This document shows positions 17,711 through 27,364 of a DNA stretch of 64,000 bases, in pieces. Position 1 is the stretch's first letter. Each line of letters begins with the position of its first letter. This DNA is from Pseudomonas putida S13.1.2 (GTDB lineage Bacteria; Pseudomonadota; Gammaproteobacteria; Pseudomonadales; Pseudomonadaceae). The stretch lies in the NCBI RefSeq assembly GCF_000498395.2, contig NZ_CP010979.1, forward strand, positions 3,410,001 to 3,474,000. The letters are read 5' to 3'. The notes below the pieces were generated by a model. It saw only the letters and a program-made list of their open reading frames with translations. It did not search any database and was not told where the DNA came from. The translations under genes were made by a program, and so were the position numbers.

Positions 17711-20596
17711 TCACACTGGCGTGAACAGGCTGTGTTCGATGTAATGCCGATGACCGGAAGTGCCGGCTGGCCTATAGGCAAATCGCCGGTAGTGCGCATT
17801 ACCCTGTTGGTCACGCAGTAATACCACGACATTGCGCGCAAGGTGGTCACGCTCAGCTGTGCCCGATGGCCTGTAAGCGAAATCCGGCACCCGATGATTA
17901 GTGATTACCAGGCTGCCTTCCTCAAAGTTCGTCAGACTTACTTGGGTGCGAAGTTCCGGGCGGCTGGCCATCAAGGTGACAAGGTCATCGTCAAACTGAA
18001 CATTGACATCCGCGGCTTGCCACTTCTCGTCGTCCCTGGCCAATTTGTCCCGGAAGATGGAACCGGTAAAACTGAACATGATCTCGTTACGGTGCTCGGA
18101 CTCCCAACGTATTGCGGATTGGCTCACGTGCGGGTCCGATCTCTGCTGCTCCAGAAACTCGACGGTCTCGAAGCGGCTGCCCGCCAACTTGAACACCCAA
18201 TAATCCAGCGTTCTTAACCAAAGGTCGAAAGCGGGGTCACCGGGGTCGTTCGGGTCCCCCGTTCCGCCCTCCACACGTACACGCGTCAGCGTATAGTTTT
18301 CATTGCCGAAGCTAGGGGGCGCCTTGGGTATCACTTCGACCTTGGTCCCCACCCCATTGCTACCATCATCGGAAGACTCTGTTCCTCCGAGATCGACATG
18401 GAACGTACTGTAGAATTCTGTCGCCCCCCCCGCCCGCTCGGCGCAGTGAAGATAAATATCCTGTCGGGTAATGGCCTCTTCATTGGCTGGCTGGGCACCC
18501 TCGGCCAATTGTGCATAGGACAGCTCGAAACGGTTTGCTACTTTGCGGGTAGCCCATATCAAATTGGAGCCCTTTTCTATGCCACCGCTCGGGTTATCAT
18601 CATTGAGCGCAACCAGTCGCTGTTTACTGATCAAGTTGTTCAAGGTGATGCTCGCGCGCTCATCCGCACTGATCCGATAGAACCTGCCGTCTACTGCTTC
18701 GGTTTCGATAACGGCTTGCAGGCGCAATGACTGGAAGCCGTTGTTCAGCAATTCCCCCTTGGCGCCCTGCTCGCCCCCGCCCGGTATACTGATCTTGTAG
18801 CTGACCAACCGGAGCCAGGTGCCTTCCGCATCCAGTTTTGCTTCACCAAACTCCAACAGGCTGTAGCCGGCAGCCAGCACCACGCCGTTTTGCACCAACT
18901 CACAGGTCACCACGCTGGTGCCCTGTTCGTCGCCCGAAGGTGCTGTGTAGTTACCCGCTTCATCAAGCGTACCTGGCCCAATCAGCTGCCAGCGCCGACG
19001 TGCGCCAGGCAGCAACGCCGGGTCTCGTTCCGCCAGTGTCACCACCTCGCCCGGCTCCAGGCCCTGGGCACGCACAGGGTCAATGACCATCGACTGCAAG
19101 CCATTGAGCATGACCAGCGCCGACATACGCTGCTGGCCCCCTTTGGCTTGCACCTGCTGAACACTCAGCTGGCGCCGGTTGGCAGCGTTATCGGCGGTGA
19201 AGACGGTGCGGTTGCCGTGGGTCTGGGCAAGCTGACCACGCTCGGTGCCAAGCAGAGACCACTCGATATCATCTACCGGCATGGCGGCACCCAGGGCCAT
19301 GGGTATACGCGAGGCAAACACACCCACCCGCGGCGCCACCTGCACTTGCTCGAACTGCACGATCACCTGCGCGCTCGCCCGATGGGTAGTGTTACCGACG
19401 GTAAGTTCTGCCGTAATCACGATCGTCAAGCTGTGGTGGCCGATGCCCTCGACCCCGACGGCCTGATACATACCGTTGCTGTCGATCTTGCCATCCCCCT
19501 CGGCCGCATGGCTCTGGCGACTCTGGGCAGACCATTGGGTGGCAGGCACTTCATGCCCTGCCTGGTTGCGCAAGGTAAATTTCACCGAGTCGCCCGCACG
19601 CACCGTTTGTGTCTGCGGGTCAACGCTGTACAGGGGGGGGACCGCTGCAATGTTGCCAAATACCGCAAGGTCGTGTGGTGTATGCCGCTCCCGCTCGACA
19701 AACTTGTGCGACGTGGCGAACAGTATCGATGCCAACACATCCAGCCGATCATCACGCACATGCTCAAGCAGGGCTTTGTCCACGACCATGGTCGCCGAGT
19801 AGCGCTCACTGCCATCGTCGTTGAGATCATCAGGAATCAGGTAGGGGAATGAATGCTCAGGCAGCCTGCCCGGGCCCGTGTTAGCGCGCAGTTGAATGAA
19901 CGTCAGCACCGCGCCGTCACCGTAATTCGCTGCACCCAGGGTTTGGGCGCCTGGCGCCGGCTGCGTCAGGATGCGAAAGTGCGTGGGCGACAGTGGCGAG
20001 TAGCCCGAAAAGTCAAGCATACCGAGTTCAAACTGGCCCCGGTGCGCGGGCAACTGTTCGAACTGTTCCTGCATGGCTGCAGCGATCAGGCCATTGACGT
20101 GCAGGTCTTCGCCAGCCAGGTTGCAGCTGAACCCGGACGCTTCGGCCAGGTCCAGGGTGACCCTGCCGCGACGGTCGACTTCACCGGTCACCAGGCGAAG
20201 CTCAACCGAAATCACCAGTGAGTAACCCATTGATTCATCGATGATGAAGCGCGTCAGCAGGTTCTCGGCAAGTGGCGATTGCACACTGTAGACCCCCGCC
20301 AGGATGGGGAAGGTAAGCTGCGCCCTGGAATCGGTGAGCGAGGCATTGGTAAACGACAGCAACGGCGCGCCAAACTCGATCTTGCGCAGCACGCTTCGGG
20401 TACGGATATGGTCCTGGTGGTACACGTCGGCATTGAACAGCGGCAGGAAACTCAATGTACCCAGGCGCTGCCGGTACTGTTCATGCAGCAGGTCGTTCAG
20501 GCGCGAGCGGCTGAACGCCGCGACGGCGCCCCAACCTTGGGTAATGTTGCGCTTGTCCATACGCGCCAGCACATGCTCGATAGGATTTACAGACAT
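17711..20596 (-). CDS. P47/TULIP-like protein with Ig-like repeats (paralogue A)
   Basis: Cytoplasmic-looking 961-residue protein. The N-terminal ~310 residues resemble the P47/OrfX TULIP fold: G21-W22 then N34 with pattern W-x(11)-N-x(2)-L, GRVTLDL at 144-150, and FPYLIP at 250-255. A DLAVFG linker (about 309) is followed by three Ig-like units of the form W...G-x-I...G-x-Y-x-A (for example from W355 to GMYQA, and WQLIGPGTL...GNYTAP). The last ~300 residues have no family I recognise. The start is the ATG at 20596, with AGGAGAG upstream; an earlier in-frame ATG is weaker. The gene carries two 8-base homopolymer tracts. No catalytic motif is seen. The TULIP call is by motif pattern, not by a profile search. 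Confidence 0.7.
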   Translation of the reverse strand: MSVNPIEHVLARMDKRNITQGWGAVAAFSRSRLNDLLHEQYRQRLGTLSFLPLFNADVYHQDHIRTRSVLRKIEFGAPLLSFTNASLTDSRAQLTFPILAGVYSVQSPLAENLLTRFIIDESMGYSLVISVELRLVTGEVDRRGRVTLDLAEASGFSCNLAGEDLHVNGLIAAAMQEQFEQLPAHRGQFELGMLDFSGYSPLSPTHFRILTQPAPGAQTLGAANYGDGAVLTFIQLRANTGPGRLPEHSFPYLIPDDLNDDGSERYSATMVVDKALLEHVRDDRLDVLASILFATSHKFVERERHTPHDLAVFGNIAAVPPLYSVDPQTQTVRAGDSVKFTLRNQAGHEVPATQWSAQSRQSHAAEGDGKIDSNGMYQAVGVEGIGHHSLTIVITAELTVGNTTHRASAQVIVQFEQVQVAPRVGVFASRIPMALGAAMPVDDIEWSLLGTERGQLAQTHGNRTVFTADNAANRRQLSVQQVQAKGGQQRMSALVMLNGLQSMVIDPVRAQGLEPGEVVTLAERDPALLPGARRRWQLIGPGTLDEAGNYTAPSGDEQGTSVVTCELVQNGVVLAAGYSLLEFGEAKLDAEGTWLRLVSYKISIPGGGEQGAKGELLNNGFQSLRLQAVIETEAVDGRFYRISADERASITLNNLISKQRLVALNDDNPSGGIEKGSNLIWATRKVANRFELSYAQLAEGAQPANEEAITRQDIYLHCAERAGGATEFYSTFHVDLGGTESSDDGSNGVGTKVEVIPKAPPSFGNENYTLTRVRVEGGTGDPNDPGDPAFDLWLRTLDYWVFKLAGSRFETVEFLEQQRSDPHVSQSAIRWESEHRNEIMFSFTGSIFRDKLARDDEKWQAADVNVQFDDDLVTLMASRPELRTQVSLTNFEEGSLVITNHRVPDFAYRPSGTAERDHLARNVVVLLRDQQGNAHYRRFAYRPAGTSGHRHYIEHSLFTPV

Positions 20597-20625
20597 GACA
20601 CTCTCCTGAAAATTAGCGCTGGTGG

Positions 20626-22911
20626 TCATACCGAGCGAGCCTTCGGCGCCAGCATCTGGCGGCTCAAGCCGGTAAAGCGGGTGGCCTGCAACGGCATGAT
20701 CTGGTGCCCTTCGAACACACCGAAGTCACCTGAGTCGAAGGTTGCAAAAACCAGAATGCCCGGGGATTGCGCACCGCTCTGCGCAGGCTCATAAAGGCCA
20801 GTGTCGGGGTCGATTTGCCCCGTGCCCACGCCCAGCCTCCACTTGGCATCTACCCGTGTGCCATTCACATAGGCGACGAACTGCAGCTTGCCATCGGCCT
20901 TGGCTTCCTCGGCCAACGCCACAACCATCCCCGGAGGTCTCTGGGTGACAAGCACATGCACGCTCTGTTTTGCAGAGGGCTCTTCAAGCTCCACCTCGAA
21001 CGATTCCAACCAGTAGGTATCGTGCTTGCCAGGGTCGGCGGCCTTGGCCGTATAAAGGCAACGCCGCCCCTGGTCCTGTTCTTCCTGTTCACCGCTGTGG
21101 GCGGGGTCGTGATTGACCATCGTCCATTTCAAAGGCTTGGCATCAAGTGACGCACCGTCCAGCACGCCAGCCCTCAGCAGGCGCTGCGTGCCGGCTTGCA
21201 TCACGGTGATGTACGGGTTGGCCGACAATGCCTGACGCACCACCGTGACGATGGCAACGCTGCGCTGCCCCGCTTCATTGGAGGCGACCACCAGCACCTG
21301 GCCCGAACGCCGTTCCAGGGTGTGCGCGGGCGGTGCCCGGTATTTGCCATCGTCAAAAGTGCCAGGATGCGAGGGCCCACCGGGGAGGGCTTCGGCCATC
21401 CAGGTCAGCGTCTGGTTTTGCGGGTTATCAACGTTGAACTCATGAAAGCCACCCGCAGGCATGTTCACAGCATCGTCACGAATGACAAACCCGGCATCGC
21501 TCCCCAGCACCCCCGGTACCGACAAGGCCCCCGGAAACGCCAGGCCGGCAGGCTCGGGCTGAATTTTATGGGCAGCCCCGAACGCCAGCGCACCCACCCA
21601 GCGCTCCGGTGCCTCAGCGTCGAGTTTTTGTGCAATGGCCAGCAATATGGCCCGCTTCACTGCGTAAGCGGCAAAATCTTCTGCCTGCGACCTGAGCTCT
21701 GCGTTCTCATCACCCTCGGGCAGGCCACGCAGCACATGTGCTTCTTGTGCTTCAGGCCAAGGCGAGAAAAACTGCCCTTCCAGCCAGCCCTGGCCGGCCT
21801 CGGCGGAGGCCAGCAAGTAGAAGCGATGGTGTAAGGACACCCTGAAATCTGCCGTATATTCATTCGGCACATCGGCACCGTGGGGCAGACAGTTGAAACT
21901 GACCGTGCACTCAGCGTTCCAGTGCTGGGTGGCCATGTCCCGCTCGAACGTGGCCTGGAACCCACCTGCCGCGTCCAGGCGGAAGGCCTCACCGGTAAAG
22001 GTGAACCCACTGCTTTGGTAAGTGGTAGCGGGTATCCGCAACGTGCCTGCGTCGGCAACCACTTCTACCAGCCGTCCATCTTCCATGCGATGGCTGAAGC
22101 TTCCCTCCTCAAGCAGCTGGGTGAAGCCTGGCAGGAAGGCATTGCGATGCATCAGACGTGAACTGATCAACTGCAGCGCAGCATCAGGCAGGTGGGTGTC
22201 TGGCAAGAGCCTGGGGAAATCGCCATTCGCATTCGGGAAGTTACCTGAACTACCGTATTGCGAAGAGGCAAATACCACCAACGTATCGCCCTTGCCTTGA
22301 GCATCGGCTTGGGTGCCAAGGTAGGCGGTTTTCAACTCCAGTTCCGCCTGCCCCGGCACACCTTTGACCATGACGTAATCGAGTTTTTCGGCCTCTGCGG
22401 GTAGTTGCTCGCGCAACCACTCACCCGCCTGCCCCCGTACGCTTTCCTCATCGCTCACGGCCAGGCGCATGTTTTCGCCCTTGGACATATCCAGCACCAA
22501 CGCGCCATCCTTGAAATCGGCGCGAACCTGTTGCCTCAGTTCAAGGCCCAGCAGCGGGTCATGCTCGGAAAGGCTGCGCACCTTGTAGGTGTCTTCAGTT
22601 TCGACGAGGGTTCCACCGTACAGATTGGCGACCATGTCCAGCCTGGCGCTTTCGTAGGCCACGCGTGAAATGTCCACTTGCGGCCCCGACAACTGATAAC
22701 CCGCAAAGTGATAAACAATATCGCTCATGGCCATTTCAAGCTGGCCCGAAACACCCTCTATTTCATGCCCCTGGCTCAAATGGATTGCATGGGTTTGCCT
22801 TAGCGCGGTATTACCACCCGCCAGCGACAGGCCTGTGATGCTGTCCCAATTCAACAGGTCCGGGTTGGTGGGCAGCCAGTCACTCAGTAACACGGGTTTG
22901 TTCTGGCTCAT
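20626..22911 (-). CDS. P47/TULIP-like protein with Ig-like repeats (paralogue C)
   Basis: A 761-residue protein without signal peptide. It shares the N-terminal signature at the same positions as its neighbours: W22, N34 and L37 (NWDSITGLSLAGGNTAL), then a GPQVDI strand near 77 and FPRLLP at 232-237. From about residue 500 come three Ig-like repeats, the clearest being WRLGVGTGQIDPDTGLYEP and the following FATFDSGDFGVFEGHQ. That terminal repeat closely matches the C-terminus of paralogue B. The start codon overlaps the stop of paralogue B by 4 bp, so translation is coupled. Function unknown; a lipid- or hydrophobe-binding role is inferred from the TULIP resemblance only. Confidence 0.7.
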   Translation of the reverse strand: MSQNKPVLLSDWLPTNPDLLNWDSITGLSLAGGNTALRQTHAIHLSQGHEIEGVSGQLEMAMSDIVYHFAGYQLSGPQVDISRVAYESARLDMVANLYGGTLVETEDTYKVRSLSEHDPLLGLELRQQVRADFKDGALVLDMSKGENMRLAVSDEESVRGQAGEWLREQLPAEAEKLDYVMVKGVPGQAELELKTAYLGTQADAQGKGDTLVVFASSQYGSSGNFPNANGDFPRLLPDTHLPDAALQLISSRLMHRNAFLPGFTQLLEEGSFSHRMEDGRLVEVVADAGTLRIPATTYQSSGFTFTGEAFRLDAAGGFQATFERDMATQHWNAECTVSFNCLPHGADVPNEYTADFRVSLHHRFYLLASAEAGQGWLEGQFFSPWPEAQEAHVLRGLPEGDENAELRSQAEDFAAYAVKRAILLAIAQKLDAEAPERWVGALAFGAAHKIQPEPAGLAFPGALSVPGVLGSDAGFVIRDDAVNMPAGGFHEFNVDNPQNQTLTWMAEALPGGPSHPGTFDDGKYRAPPAHTLERRSGQVLVVASNEAGQRSVAIVTVVRQALSANPYITVMQAGTQRLLRAGVLDGASLDAKPLKWTMVNHDPAHSGEQEEQDQGRRCLYTAKAADPGKHDTYWLESFEVELEEPSAKQSVHVLVTQRPPGMVVALAEEAKADGKLQFVAYVNGTRVDAKWRLGVGTGQIDPDTGLYEPAQSGAQSPGILVFATFDSGDFGVFEGHQIMPLQATRFTGLSRQMLAPKARSV

Positions 22912-25427
22912 GACTTCACTCCCTCTGGATGTTTCTGCACCTCAAATGCACCCACCCCCTGCACTGCATCTTCCAGCCTCGCCGGGGGCAGGGTTTGCAG
23001 TGCATAACCGTCGAAGATGCCAATGATCTGGGTGTCGAACGTTGCCGTAATCAGGGCAAATTGATCGCTGCTGGATGTATCGTGGGTATACACACCCGTG
23101 GCGGGGTCAACAGCACCCGAGCCGTACTTTACCTCCCATTGGATCTTTGCAGGATCTTGCTCCCTGCCGTTGATTACGGCTGTCAACTTCACCGTGCCAG
23201 CGACAGGATCAACTTCCCGTAGAAGTTGCATCGGTTGTTTGATGGCGCTCTCGGTGATAACCAATGCGGTATGACCCGAACCGTTTGCCCCGGCTTCGCT
23301 CAGCACAATTTCGTCGACGGTAAAGGCGGCAAGTTCATCAGGGTAGGCCGGGTCAAGGGGAGGCATGTTCGCCGGGGCGGTGTACACCGCGCTTTTGCCA
23401 CTTGCGTTCACTTTTCCATACGCGGGATCTGCCCATCTCAAGTTGTTGGCATCGCCAAGGTAACCGGCTTGCAAATCGACAGTGCCGTTTACCTGCGTCA
23501 CATAAGCCAACGGATTGATCTGCACGCGGGATTTCACCACGGTGATCAACGCTGAACTTTTAAAACCGGTGTCCTTGTGCTCTGCGTGGACGCGCACCCG
23601 TACAAACGCCCCATCAAAATCCTGCCCACGAGGCGGGGTATAAAGGCCCGTATCCGGGTTGATGTCGCCTATCTGATCGCTTGCTACAGTGGCCAGCACG
23701 GGCTCGCATGTCCAACGTAGCTTGCCGGGGTGCGCCGGGACCGTATTGAACTGTTTCGGTGAGCTTGCCACCGCCAAGGTATGCTCCATAGGGTCGACGG
23801 CAAAGGCGGTGGCTGCCGGGTTCACAGCACCAAAGAGGGCGATTTCACGCGGTGCGAACTGATCCTGGCCGATCAGGGCATTGCCGAAGTAGAGTTTGAT
23901 CGTTTCATCGACCAATTCCTTGAGGGAATGGGAGAACTGGAAGTTTTTCTCAAACGCATCGCGCAAGATTGACTCAACACTGGGAAATTCGGTTTCTCCA
24001 GTTGCTCTGAGAAGGCCCTCCAGCATAATCATGACGGCTATCATCGGCAGAAGCAGCCAGAAAAACAAAGCAGCTATGATGTACGCTTCTATTGGATCAA
24101 GCGGGGGTACCGAAGGCGGTTTGATTTCCCCAATCTTTGGGGCGGGCGCCTTGTACTCCAGCATTTCGATACCCTTGGACTTCAAAATACCGCCTTCAAC
24201 ATCCTCAAGTTCATACAAACTCTTGAAGACATATTTAAAATCATCCTCAGTGCGCTTGTAAAAATCTGAAGAGTCCATGTACGTGCGTATAGTCCTTCCT
24301 ACCTGCCCCGTATCATCATCCAGATCCAATGGCTCAACGGCCATGACACCTGTAACCTCCCACGTGACCTCAACATCCTGGCCATTTATCGACACTTCGA
24401 ATGCGTCGGTCATTTCCAAGACAATCTCAAACACCTTGAACTTCAATGTCATGTGGCGGGAACGCCCAAAATCGTCAGCATCGGTGTCGAACTCATGGGT
24501 CAGTTCCTGTTCGGGGATCACCATTTCCCCACGCGAAGCAATGGCCCCTATCAGCTTGCCCTTGTCGTCGCGAACCAGCCTGAACTCGACGTCGTTTACA
24601 ACCCCCTTCAAGGACTCAAGCAGCTGCGCCAGCATGATTCGCGTGGGTTCAAACAGCACCGTAGCGTCATACGCCTTGTCTTTGGGAATCAGGTAACGAA
24701 AATCACGCCCGGGTATATTCCCTTGATCATCTCCCTCGTAGCACAGCAGCGCGAGTACCGCCCCCTCGTCATCTTCCGGGTCACGCTCGCGTGCCTGGGT
24801 GCGCAGGGCAAATGATGTGGCTCGCAGCAACGGGTTGCCGCCTGCTTCGATCTGGCCAAGCGGAAATACACGCTGTGCATCCGGCAAAGCCTCGAACTTT
24901 TGCTTGAAGTACTCCCCCACCAGCCTTTGCTCGCCAGCGTCGCTGGACACTTCCAACTTGAAGTCTGAACTTTCTTTCAGGTCGAGTCGCACACGCCCCT
25001 CTTTGCCAACCACGCCAGGTACATTGGCAAGCAGCAGGTCCAAGCTAAGTTCGGGCCCTTGCAGCGGGCTGGTTTCGCGGATTTCCCGCACGTGCCAGTC
25101 CGCTCCACTCAAGCGCAAACCCAGCTGTGTGCCCGACATGACCTGCATCGTCAAACCCGCTTTGGAGTCATTGGCCTGCATGCCCGCAAAGCCTAACCGT
25201 GGCCAATCCAGTGTGAACTGGTTCAGCGCAAAGCGCCGGTCATCGCCATTTGGAATACTCCCGGTGATCGGTGGCAGGTAAGCGCTGGTTTTGAAGCGCT
25301 GTATGTAAGCCTGCAGCAGAAGAAGGTTCAACTTCTTCCGGTCCATGAAGGAAATCATCCCCCAACCCAGGGCGCGCGGTTGTTCTTTTAACCACGCATA
25401 TAATTCACTAAAGTTATACTCTGCCAT
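22908..25427 (-). CDS. P47/TULIP-like protein with Ig-like repeats and internal membrane segment (paralogue B)
   Basis: An 839-residue protein. The N-terminal signature is GW at 21-22, N34, GRVRLDL at 144-150 and FRYLIP at 243-248, all aligned with paralogue A. Unlike A and C, it has a strong hydrophobic stretch at about 449-472 (AYIIAALFFWLLLPMIAVMIM) in the middle, preceded by a proline-rich hinge. An EIALFG linker near 529 leads to three Ig-like repeats with the pattern G-x-[IV]...TG-[LV]-YT (INPDTGLYTPP, VDPATGVYT). The ATG at 25427 has GAGGGTGA upstream. The region around 23.9-24.3 kb is visibly AT-richer than the flanks. Unknown function; possibly membrane-inserting. Confidence 0.7.
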   Translation of the reverse strand: MAEYNFSELYAWLKEQPRALGWGMISFMDRKKLNLLLLQAYIQRFKTSAYLPPITGSIPNGDDRRFALNQFTLDWPRLGFAGMQANDSKAGLTMQVMSGTQLGLRLSGADWHVREIRETSPLQGPELSLDLLLANVPGVVGKEGRVRLDLKESSDFKLEVSSDAGEQRLVGEYFKQKFEALPDAQRVFPLGQIEAGGNPLLRATSFALRTQARERDPEDDEGAVLALLCYEGDDQGNIPGRDFRYLIPKDKAYDATVLFEPTRIMLAQLLESLKGVVNDVEFRLVRDDKGKLIGAIASRGEMVIPEQELTHEFDTDADDFGRSRHMTLKFKVFEIVLEMTDAFEVSINGQDVEVTWEVTGVMAVEPLDLDDDTGQVGRTIRTYMDSSDFYKRTEDDFKYVFKSLYELEDVEGGILKSKGIEMLEYKAPAPKIGEIKPPSVPPLDPIEAYIIAALFFWLLLPMIAVMIMLEGLLRATGETEFPSVESILRDAFEKNFQFSHSLKELVDETIKLYFGNALIGQDQFAPREIALFGAVNPAATAFAVDPMEHTLAVASSPKQFNTVPAHPGKLRWTCEPVLATVASDQIGDINPDTGLYTPPRGQDFDGAFVRVRVHAEHKDTGFKSSALITVVKSRVQINPLAYVTQVNGTVDLQAGYLGDANNLRWADPAYGKVNASGKSAVYTAPANMPPLDPAYPDELAAFTVDEIVLSEAGANGSGHTALVITESAIKQPMQLLREVDPVAGTVKLTAVINGREQDPAKIQWEVKYGSGAVDPATGVYTHDTSSSDQFALITATFDTQIIGIFDGYALQTLPPARLEDAVQGVGAFEVQKHPEGVKS

Positions 25428-25510
25428 TTCGTCACCCTCGTAATATTTATCATCACCCACCGCGGTACGCCGCGCCTATTCGCGACAGACACACGCAGTG
25501 ATTACCAGCA

Positions 25511-27364
25511 TCAGGGTACTAAATTAAACTCTGCCGACTTGCCTGGCACGAACGTGACGCCTTCATCGAAGCTGACTTCCACGTACACATTGAAAGCCGT
25601 ATTGAGTTCAAGCTTTTCCAGATAGGCCTTGCCCAGGTCCATCTTCAACTCGTCATTGAACCATTCATCTTCAGAAACCGGCACATCATCCCGAATCACT
25701 TCGTCCGGCAGTGACGGCCCGCCAGGCTTTGCCCTGCCTTTTACATAAACACGCACTTGTTGCCCGACCGCGAAGAAGCGCCAACTATTTGAACTCAACT
25801 CAAACGTGACGCTTGTCGTAACCCTTGATAGCGAAATATTTCCCGTCGGATAGTGCGGACACTGAACGGCTTCAAAATCAGTGGCCGTCAGTTTTTCAAC
25901 TTTAAGGCCATACGCAGGTGACGGCTGTGTTACACCCTCAGCGTCTTCTACCGTGTAGAACACTTTGACGCGTCTGCCGAAGTTTGCAGGCACTGCGGTG
26001 CTAGGAATTTGGAACCTTAAATTATTTCCAGCGGTAGGCGTGTCTGTGCTGTACTTCCCGGTTGTACCAAACCCTTCCCAATGCATGGTAATCTTGCCGT
26101 TACCTGTGTCTGACTCAACAGGCACTTGGGCATAAGCCCCCTGCCTGAGCCGGTCAGGGAACATGAAGCCGAACTGCACCATGTCCGGGTCCACTTCCTC
26201 ATCATTCTCCGGATCCTTCGATGTGGCGTTTTCAACAAATGGAACCTTCAGATCCAGCGGTTTACGCAACACCAGATCCAATGGCAGGGAGTCCGCAGCC
26301 GCGCCCAGCCGGGCCCATTGCCAGGTCAGTTTTACTGGCTCCCCCACATGCTGCTGCAACCAATCAGCCGGCACCTTGAAATGCAAGCGACCACTGTCCA
26401 TTATCGAACTATCAACGCGAAGCGTGGCGAGGCTAGCTCGCTTACCGGCGGCTGTCAGCAACAATTCATCCCCGACCTGCGCACCATAGTCTTCCACCGT
26501 CACCGGCAACCCCTGCAGGTACTGGCTTGGGTCGAGCATGCCGCCACTGTGGCCAGGTACTTCAGGTGCCGGCAGGCTGGGTAATTGCCCGCTCCCACTG
26601 GTTACGATAGCGAAGCGCTGCACAGGTGAATGGCTTTCCCCACCGCTCTCATACTGGATGGAATACGCCAGTTCGCACCAGGCGCCAGCCATCAGCAAAT
26701 TGGCCGAATCAATCCGCCACACCAGAGGTTCGTCCAAATCTTCCTTAATTAGCGGTTTTGTGAAAGTCTCTGAATAACCATATTCGTCTTTCCATGAAAG
26801 CACCACTTTGTCATTCACCGCCATGAATGGATAATTGGAGGTAATGACCTGACCATCCCCCGTCACTCGCGACAAATCAATTTCAAGCCCATCACTGTCC
26901 ACAAAGTGTGGCAATGGCACCGACAATGCGGGCTCAACCTGCTTGTTAATATAAAATAACAACCGGGTAGAGGTTTCCTCCACGTGACGCAACGTGGATG
27001 CCTCTTTGAAACGAGAGATAACAGCATACGAGTAGAAAGCGACCCCTTTATCCAGGCCTTTTAACAGGGCATTGTCTACCTCGACCAGGAAACTGCCGTC
27101 AGGCTCCAACCTTTCCACCACCTGTGCCGTTGGGTCCCGATCAAATATCTCACCGGCTGCACCACACCCAAAAAAACGCGCCGATATCACATGGCCCAGG
27201 GCCAGGCCCGGATAATTTATATAAGTCTTGAGATCTTCAGACCCCAGTTTGTCAAGGTCCAGCGAGTCACCGTCCAGCAGCGGAATAGTGGGTGCCGGTA
27301 GCGCTGCCGTTGCGGCTTCATCGGCGCCCTTTTGAAAAACCTGACTTTTGCAAACGTCGTCCAT
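25511..27364 (-). CDS. Ig-like beta-sandwich repeat protein (617 aa), first gene of the P47-like operon
   Basis: Predicted all-beta protein of 617 residues with no signal peptide. It appears to be built of about five or six Ig-like modules of roughly 100 residues, recognisable by recurring tryptophan strands (VVLSWKDEYGYSE, LTWQWARLG, ITMHWEGFGTTGKYST) and segments like VGDELLLTAAG and VGQQVRVYVKG. AAGGGG precedes the ATG at 27364. It heads the minus-strand operon and diverges from RHS-2 across 189 bp. Similar modules occur in the plus-strand genes at 32724 and 37160. I know of no defined function. It may be a scaffold or receptor-binding partner for the toxin-like proteins, which is inference. 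Confidence 0.65.
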   Translation of the reverse strand: MDDVCKSQVFQKGADEAATAALPAPTIPLLDGDSLDLDKLGSEDLKTYINYPGLALGHVISARFFGCGAAGEIFDRDPTAQVVERLEPDGSFLVEVDNALLKGLDKGVAFYSYAVISRFKEASTLRHVEETSTRLLFYINKQVEPALSVPLPHFVDSDGLEIDLSRVTGDGQVITSNYPFMAVNDKVVLSWKDEYGYSETFTKPLIKEDLDEPLVWRIDSANLLMAGAWCELAYSIQYESGGESHSPVQRFAIVTSGSGQLPSLPAPEVPGHSGGMLDPSQYLQGLPVTVEDYGAQVGDELLLTAAGKRASLATLRVDSSIMDSGRLHFKVPADWLQQHVGEPVKLTWQWARLGAAADSLPLDLVLRKPLDLKVPFVENATSKDPENDEEVDPDMVQFGFMFPDRLRQGAYAQVPVESDTGNGKITMHWEGFGTTGKYSTDTPTAGNNLRFQIPSTAVPANFGRRVKVFYTVEDAEGVTQPSPAYGLKVEKLTATDFEAVQCPHYPTGNISLSRVTTSVTFELSSNSWRFFAVGQQVRVYVKGRAKPGGPSLPDEVIRDDVPVSEDEWFNDELKMDLGKAYLEKLELNTAFNVYVEVSFDEGVTFVPGKSAEFNLVP

